NCBI GenBank assembly: GCA_051294375.1
Contig: CM119270.1
Location: forward strand, 10,150,984 to 10,214,983
DNA: 64,000 nucleotides
Source of the DNA: Paraspadella gotoi
Taxonomy: Eukaryota > Chaetognatha
Direction of reading: 5' to 3'
Numbering within the stretch: position 1 is the first letter of the stretch; every line of letters starts with the position of its first letter. The position numbers and the translations under genes were made by a program. Of the stretch, positions 57,872 through 64,000 are shown piece after piece. A model generated the notes under the pieces. It was not told the origin of the DNA. It saw only the letters and a program-made list of their open reading frames with translations, and ran no database searches.

Positions 57872-58179
57872 TGTAGTCGCCGGCAATGCCTAGGTTCACC
57901 CGCCTAGAATCATGACACTTTCAGTTGTGACCCGGTGGCTCATTGTGTAAAGCCATCAGCTCATGACCACTAGATACCCGGGTTCAATCCCAACCCGGTA
58001 CCTACCCTGCGGGAAAGGTAGAGAACGGCCGTAAGCCGCCTTGGAGGGCCTCATGGCAAACCCTCAAGCCTGGTCCAAGGCCCATTACCGTCCTCCAGGT
58101 GCTGCATGATCGGGGTTCTGACTAGAAGCTTAGCGTGACTATGTCGATCTTCAGCTTCATCTTCATCTTCTTATCCACA
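57872..58179 (+). repeat. tRNA-derived SINE, second tandem copy with a different tail
   Basis: Same head and tRNA-like part; the tail diverges after CCTCAAGCCTGGTCCAAGG and ends TTATCCACAAAAT. Both copies sit in the same orientation, 120 bases apart. Confidence 0.85.
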
Positions 58180-58394
58180 AAATAATTATTCTAATTGCAG
58201 GATTAGTAAATAACAACTGGCTAACTTTTCATTTGTAGTAAAAATAACAATTTCATATTGTAGTCCACGCCAACTTCCGGTAAATTGTGCGCAGGTCTAA
58301 TGCGAAATCTGATTGACGACACCTTGTTAATCGTTTTAAGCACTTAAAATTATACTAGAAACTGTACAGGATTGTGAAAATTTTCAGTGTAGTG

Positions 58395-59127
58395 TATATA
58401 TGTATATATATATATATTGATTGTAGTTTTTTATTTCTATTAATAGCATTGTGGTCCCTCTGCCCTTTACTTTAACACATTATAATTATAAATTTTTGGG
58501 TATATGTTATACACTAAGCATTAAATACTTATAATGACATTTTATAAAAATAAAACCTTGACGTTTTATGCATTAAACACTTTTTATACTAGATATTTTT
58601 TGTTTTTTACTTTAAACACTTTTTTACTTTTTTAGGTTTAACGATTAAAAAAAAATATTATGGGGTATATGTTATACACTAAGCATTAAGTTTTATGGAA
58701 AATAAAATCTTGACTGTTTATGCATTAAACACTTCATTTATGTTGCTTCTTGACATTTTTCGTTTTTTACTTTGCTTTGCTTTGCTTCCTTTTTATACTT
58801 GAAATTTTTCTTCTTTTTTTTTTCCGGTTTTATGATTTTTACATTTGATCCTTGAACGTTCTTGAATGTTATTTTTTATAGTTTCTTATGAATTAGTTCA
58901 TAACATTTATTAATGATTTTAAACGTTAGTGTCTTTTGTTTTTATTGAATTTCAATATGTAGGTTAGTTTTTTCTTGTTTTCCAGTCTTTTAATCTTTAG
59001 TTTCTTTTGTTTTTATTGAATTTCAATAAGTAGTTTAGTTTTCCAGTCTTTTACACTGTTACTGTTTATGATTATGTGAATACTGTTTTTGGTATTAAAT
59101 AATTTGTGTATTAAATAAAAAAAATAA
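58395..59127. repeat. Two short direct repeats in AT-rich DNA
   Basis: TATATGTTATACACTAAGCA at about 58500 and 58668 starts a repeat of roughly 165 bp. TTTTATTGAATTTCAATA at about 58940 and 59012 starts a second one of about 72 bp. No gene. Confidence 0.7.
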
Positions 59128-59790
59128 ACAAGTTTGAGCAAACAATGTCGGATCTGCCCACAATCATTATCGGTAATTAATTAATTAATTAATTAAATAA
59201 TTAATTAATAAATAAATAATTAATTAATAATTAATTTATTCAAGTTAATTATTAGATTAATTATGCAATTAATTAATTAATTTGATCCAAAATGTATTTT
59301 TCTCTTAGATTGATTAATTAACTGATATAATAATTATTGATAAATTAATTGACTAATTGATTAATTAACTGATTAATTATTTGATTAATTAATACATCTT
59401 GCATTTACATTTAAAATAAAAAGAAAAAGAAGCATAATCAATTAGTGAAACAGGTTTCTTGTTTTTTCCATTTGAACTCATTTCCACTCAAATGATTCCA
59501 TCGAAACTTGATTTCAGTTTAATCACACACATTTCTACCCAAATACAAAATTTCAAGTCAATCGCCCATCCACTCATGAGTAATTGGTGTTCAAATAGTG
59601 AAATATATTTTTTTGTTTTTTCAATTTAAACTCATTTCCTACTCTGGACGATTCCATCGAAACTTCATATCCATTTCAATCACACACTTCCCTACCCACA
59701 GACAAAATTTCATTTCAATCCATCCATCCAATCACGAGAAATTGGTGTTTTTGCTAAGGTGGGACGGACGGACGAACGGAGGGATGGAGT
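59128..59790 (+). repeat. Family A, 5' two-thirds
   Basis: AACAAGTTTGAGCAAACAAT, GTCGGATCTGCCCAC, (AATT)n, two internal units and the GGACGGACGG start; the hairpin end is missing. Confidence 0.75.
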
Positions 59791-60431
59791 GATTGAGTGA
59801 TTGAGTGAGAGATTGACCAGATCTTGATTTGATAAGTTCACGTGTTGTTGTTGCCACAATATGTTATTAAAAATTTAAATGTCTTCATCCACGGCGTAAC
59901 CCTTTGTCGACTTGAACCCGACGAATTTTATATATTTTATTAATACCCATTCTGTATCTATTGATCATGAAATAATTGCTCACAATTAAATTCACTATAT
60001 TTTAAAAGATTATATGATTATTTTAATTTAATTCAAAATTTGTAGTCGGGCATTGCATAAGTTCACCCCGCCTATAATAGCCATAGCTGATGAAATTTAA
60101 ATCATGAGCATAGATTATGGTATTAAAATATTTTTTGTCAAAATGCTTTCTTCTGAGGGTACTTGCCTAATTAAAATTATTATATTATTATATAATGAAA
60201 AAAAATTAAAATCTTTGTGTAAATAAATTATCGTTGTTGACAATAAAAAAATATTCTTTTTCTTCTAATTTTAAAATCTAAAAATTTTTTTTATGGATTC
60301 TGATAGACCATAAAAAGTTTGAACATGTACTCAATGTAAATTTTTGTCTCATCCCATTAAGTGCAGCTATAAGCTATAAGCTATAAGAATTATACCTTCA
60401 GTTGTGACCCGGTGGCTCATTTAGTAAAGCT
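59791..60431. repeat. Split SINE and AT-rich insert
   Basis: 60042-60080 is a SINE head and 60388-60431 its continuation (GTGACCCGGTGGCTCAT), separated by about 300 bases of AT-rich repeat. The SINE is cut again at 60432 by the gypsy LTR. Confidence 0.6.
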
Positions 60432-60706
60432 TGTGGCTATAAACATTATTTGTTTTGATTTGATTATTTAATTGTAGTTAATGTACTCATTACATTTGGA
60501 GAATTAAATAAAAGCATGATGAGAGAGAAACATTGTTTTAATGTTATTAACATGAGGTGAAACATTAAGACTGAAATCATTCAGTAAACAAGTACATGTA
60601 AACGTTTAATAAACAAAATGCTAAAAATAGTTGAGCCATCTCTAGTGGAGAAATATAATCATATAAAAACAAAAGATTTAGATCTGGCTAATCTTAATTG
60701 TCCACA
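60432..60706 (-). repeat. 3' LTR of a Ty3/gypsy element, ~275 bp
   Basis: On the minus strand it starts TGTGGACAATTAAG and ends TTTATAGCCACA (TG...CA). It is preceded by the purine tract AGCGGGGGA (60707-60715), the usual plus-strand primer. The 5' LTR lies outside the window. Confidence 0.7.
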
Positions 60707-60829
60707 TCCCCCGCTGTTGGAATATAATGGTATTAATATTTCCAACAAAAAATATAAATCGTTTTAAGTGTGGAAGAATGTTGATAAATATTCTACAATA
60801 TAAAATTTTGTACAAATGGTAATAAAGTT

Positions 60830-61828
60830 TCAGTTGTTGTTGTCCTTTTGTTGACGTTTTAGTAGTTCTTTTAATACTACTGCATATGTGGGACGATTTC
60901 CGCTGTTGTATGATCTCGCAAGTCTTGCACTACGCCTTAGGCTACACGTTGGCTCATCTTCTTTGACTTCGAGATTGTTGTTGTTGTTATTGCTTCCTTT
61001 TCCTTTTGACGGTGGAGTAGCTTCGCGTGTAGGCTGAAATGAAGGTGAAGATGGAAGCAAAGAGGGGGAATCAAGTAAGGGTGGGTCGGGGGGAAGATGG
61101 GGTCGATTTGGGGAAATCGAGATGGGGGGGAGAAGGAGGAGGAGGAAGAGGAAGAGAAAGCGGAGTGGCGCGGCGATTGTTCGAACGAGTTGTTCTCGTC
61201 GTTGGCGCTGGCTGCCTCGTCCTGCTTCCGGGTCTACGTCCTGGTGCCCTCTCCCGGCGTGTTTCCGGGTCTTCAACGCCGTGTCTTCGTCGCTCACCCA
61301 CGCCGGTTTGACTCGAGCGATGTTGACTGTCTGCCGACCGACGCTTGGGATGTCAATGGTCATATTGATTCCGTTTCGGTTGACGACGCGGAAAGGGCCT
61401 TCGTAAGGAGAGGTGAGAGAGGGTTGGACGCCTCCTCGTCGTAGGAACACGTATTTGGCCGAGTCTAGACTTGTCGGGAGATGCACAGCCGGCTGACAAT
61501 GGGCTGACGTTGGCGTTGGTTGAAGTCGTGCGACTTCCACTCGAAGCTTTGAGAGCTGAGTCCTTCGCTGACTATCTAGCGCATTGTCGTCAGTCTGTGC
61601 ATCGCCGAGTATACTTCCGGGGACACCAACTCCTTCGCCGAATACGAGGTCGGCCGCTGAGGCTCCTATGTCCTCCTTGATCGTAGTTCTAATTGCTAGA
61701 AGCGTTAATGGTAACTTCCAGTACCATTTTTCTCTTTCATCGTTTGCAAGTGCTACAAGTGACTCCTTCAACCTTCTGTGGAACCTTTCAACGAGGCCAT
61801 TCGCTTGTGGATGGTATGATGGTATCCA
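60830..61828 (-). pseudogene. Ty3/gypsy integrase C-terminal part and pol tail
   Basis: Reads PQANGLVERFHRRLKESL, the region with the last catalytic Glu of the D,D35E integrase. It continues through a core end, then YVFLRRGG and PYEGPFRVV (GPY/F-type module) to VKPAWVSDED. A low-complexity tail of about 150 residues follows, with an Arg-rich stretch, a hydrophobic run (LRFLFLFLLLLLPP), Pro/Ser repeats and Asn runs, ending at 60830. No chromodomain or envelope protein is recognised. The segment is out of frame with the upstream integrase part and joined to it by a deletion near 61828. Confidence 0.85.
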
Positions 61829-63430
61829 GGATGGTCGGGGTCAGAGTGTCACAAATGGGTATTGCTGCGGGCCATCTTGTGAATCTATCGACGATTGTGA
61901 GAAGGTGGGAGAATCCATTTGATCTCGGCATCTTGACTAGATCAAGGTTCAGGTGTTGAAAGCGGCGACTTGGGATTTTATATTCCCCGATTTCAGGCAC
62001 AGTGTGCTTTGTAATTTTTACCCGCTGGCATTCAAGGCATTCACGTGCCCATTGAGACACGTCTTGCCGCATTGAGGTCCAAACAAATTTTGCTGCAACT
62101 GCTTTCCTTGTTGCCTCAACTCCTGGATGGCCGAGGCCATGAATGATGTCAAAAATTTTTCGACGCCATGATTTGGGCACAAATGGTCTCGCTGGGCCGT
62201 TGGAAATATCCGCTAGAAGGTCCTGGTCGAAAACTCTGATATTCCTGAAGGTTAGGCCGGATCTGGCATCGTTGGCAATTCTTTGAAAATCGGGATCTAG
62301 TGCTTGTTCGTGTGCCATCTGTTCAAAATTTATTTCGAAGTTTGTGAGTGAAGCAATGACGGCATTGACGTCTTCAAGACAATCCAGTTTGATTGTCGGC
62401 TCCAGCTTCTCATTTACTACTACCGAAATTGCGGGATCTTTCGCCGAAAAAAACGCCAAGGGTTCCCAACCATTGGGACCTCTTTGCTCTAAGACGGCGC
62501 CCACCGCGTGGTCTGAAGCGTCTGTCGTAATGCAGAGTTGTGCTCCTGTGCGGGGATGGTAGAGAAGTGCTGCAGATATTAGGCCTTCTTTGATGGCCTC
62601 GAACGCCTTCTCACAGTCGTCCGTCCAGTCGAGCTTTTTGGGCTTGCCACTTAATGCCTCATAGAGTGGAGCGCAGCGATGTGCTACCCTAGGTATGAAC
62701 CTACGATAGTAGTTGATCATACCAAGGAAGCGTTGCAACTCCTTAATTGACGTTGGTCGCGTCGTCTCTTGAAGCGTTTGGACTCTCTCTGGCAAAGGTC
62801 GTACGCCATTCTTATCGACAAGGAACCCTAGAAACTCAAGCGACTCTTGGCCCAACAGACACTTCTTGGTGTTGACCACCAATCCATTGTCGTCGAGTGC
62901 CTTGAAGACCCGCTCGAGGTCTTCCAAGTGTTCCTCCGGCGATGACGACGCTACGAGGATGTCATCCAAGTATACAAAGGTGTGAGGAATATCACCTAGA
63001 ATTTCATCCATCAACCTTTGGAAATCTTGCCCGGCGTTCTTTAGACCGAATGGGCAACGCGGGAAGACGTACAATCCGAAAGGCATGATCACTGCCGTTT
63101 TTTTTATGTCATCGGGATTGACTGGGATTTGATGGTAGCCCTTGAGCAAGTCAATTTTCAAAAAAATTGTCTTGCCCTCCAATTGCGATTTGAAGTCCGT
63201 GAGGAGCTTGACCAGGTATCGGTCGTCGATGGTCTGGGCGTTGAGGCGCCACAGCATCTCCAGCCTCCATCGGGCTTTGAGACGACATGCAGCGGCGAAG
63301 ACCACTCCGACTTTCCTCGCTTCGCAATTCCTAGAGATACCATCTTTTCTAATTCCCTTTTCGCCACGGCCAGCTTCTCTGCATCAAGCCGGCGCGCTTG
63401 TGATTTGCAAGGGCGTCCTTCCGTTGGTAA
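61829..63430 (-). pseudogene. Ty3/gypsy reverse transcriptase, partial RNase H and integrase N-terminal part
   Basis: RT blocks in order: WSSPLHVVSKPDGGWR, LNAQTIDDRYLV, FLKIDLLKGYHQIPV, PFGLYVFPRCPFGLKNAGQ, the catalytic FVYLDDILVAS (about 62.96 kb) and FLGFLVDKNGV, then FLGMINYYRRFIP. RNase H begins with CITTDASDHAVGAVLEQRG but jumps after FFSAKDP, losing the middle of the domain. The integrase zinc finger is present (HGLGHPG ... CLECQ) and the first catalytic Asp in FQHLNLDLV; the frame stops shortly after. A small deletion near 63263 (WRCCG then LNAQT) shifts the frame within RT. Together the lesions make this copy non-functional. Confidence 0.9.
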
Positions 63431-64000
63431 TCGAATGCGTAACGCCATGCTTTGGCTCCTGAAGCTGAAAAGTAGGCGTCGCTAATGAGGGGAACGAATC
63501 CAAAAGCTTGTAATATTTTTCGCCTTTTCTATCAACAAAATTGACGTGAACGGCGGTTTCCTTTGAAGTAGACGCCGCGATGGTAGAATAGTCTTGAAGG
63601 TCGATTAATAGGCCGTCTCGGTGATTTGGCGCCAGATAATTCTCTGCTAAGAAATCAGCGCCGAGAATATTTTGTCGAACGTCCGCTACTACAAAGTTGT
63701 AATCGAATTTTCGGTTTCCCAATCTCACCGTTTTTTCAACCTTTCCGTAGCAGTGAATTGACGAGCCATTTGCAGCTTGAAGCTTCATATGTGGGTCTGG
63801 GCCACGTTTTCTTTGCTGTGTAGTCGGCGGAACAATTGAGAGCAATGCGCCTCCATCTACAAGCCATTTGGTTCTGTTCCCGGCATCTCGGATGAAAATG
63901 AGATCGCTTTGCGCTGGTGAACAATTTTTCTCTGGGGGAACGGCGGCGTTCACTTGCGTCGTCCCCCTCGGGCATTTCCCTCTTTCTTCTGCATTTCGTC
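63384..64000 (-). pseudogene. Ty3/gypsy retropepsin domain (runs off the window)
   Basis: Open from the window edge to 63384. The aspartic-protease core reads KWLVDGGALLSIVPP, then a flap region and NILGADFLAENYL, the second conserved block (ILG-x-DFL). The active-site triplet is DGG where DTG or DSG is usual. KCPRG near 63975 may be the end of Gag; no CCHC knuckle is visible inside the window. The frame is lost near 63430, where HGVTHSI should continue into the RT. In family terms the protease would mature the polyprotein. Confidence 0.85.

Larger units (their letters stand above)
55950..58394. mobile_element. Long-TIR element (TA target), interrupted by gaps and two SINEs
   Basis: CACTACACTG at 55950 and its complement ending at 58394, each flanked by TA. 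Arms of several hundred bases pair: GACCGGAAGTTGACGTTGAC with the complement of a 58.27-kb stretch, and TGGGCGTGTCCAAAACCGG with CCGGTTTGGGACACGCCCA at 57392. No transposase. The left arm is duplicated around N gaps. Confidence 0.7.

Noticed and set aside
60830-61771. An envelope gene, from the hydrophobic run after the integrase
   Set aside because: The hydrophobic stretch is short, in the same frame as the integrase tail, flanked by Pro/Ser/Asn low complexity, with no signal peptide or fusion-protein features.

Overview
The window looks like AT-rich, non-coding-dominated DNA from an invertebrate animal. It contains one multi-exon host gene with GT-AG introns. It also contains tRNA-derived SINEs, Penelope-like elements (PLEs) carrying hammerhead-ribozyme-like motifs, a Ty3/gypsy LTR retrotransposon, many non-autonomous DNA elements and dense CT/GA microsatellites. 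I cannot name the species. Telomere-like TTAGGG arrays are present but lie inside a transposon, so they do not place the organism.

The host gene is on the minus strand and runs from about 30.4 kb (first coding exon) down to 10.77 kb (stop), possibly with a 5' non-coding exon near 32.5 kb. Five coding segments join with matching splice phases: 30413-30200, 27933-27776, 27493-27163, 25232-23565 and 14808-10772. They predict a protein of about 2135 residues. An N-terminal PR/SET domain is followed by a long acidic, Ser-rich disordered region and dispersed C2H2 zinc fingers. This is a PRDM-family regulator, tentatively PRDM2/RIZ-like by layout. Its introns carry a PLE (15.4-18.8 kb), a foldback element (25.35-27.16 kb) and a second PLE interrupted by a hAT-like MITE (28.1-30.1 kb).

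Two large palindromes dominate the assembly. One pairs 6528-9673 with 10159-13305, a frameshifted inverted copy of the last PRDM exon. The other pairs about 26.03-33.78 kb with 35.47-43.48 kb, an inverted copy of the 5' half of the gene. In both, one arm is full of indels and ends at an N gap, and in the second the errors grow with distance from the centre. I read both as fold-back read or assembly artefacts, not as real duplications. A 217-bp exact direct repeat flanking gaps at 56.3 kb is a third probable joining error.

Region by region. 0-6.5 kb is repeats (SINE, Helentron/HINE-like families A, B and C, foldbacks). 6.5-14.8 kb is the false copy plus the real last exon. 14.8-23.5 kb is an intron full of PLE, family B and a telomere-like-core element. 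23.5-32.9 kb holds the remaining exons. 33.8-35.5 kb is the palindrome centre. 35.5-43.5 kb is the degraded inverted copy. 43.5-60.4 kb is entirely repeats: TGTGCAA-type and 188-bp satellites, a mariner-like MITE, a PLE inverted-terminal pair, families A and B, foldbacks and SINEs. 60.4-64.0 kb is the 3' part of a defective Ty3/gypsy element on the minus strand.
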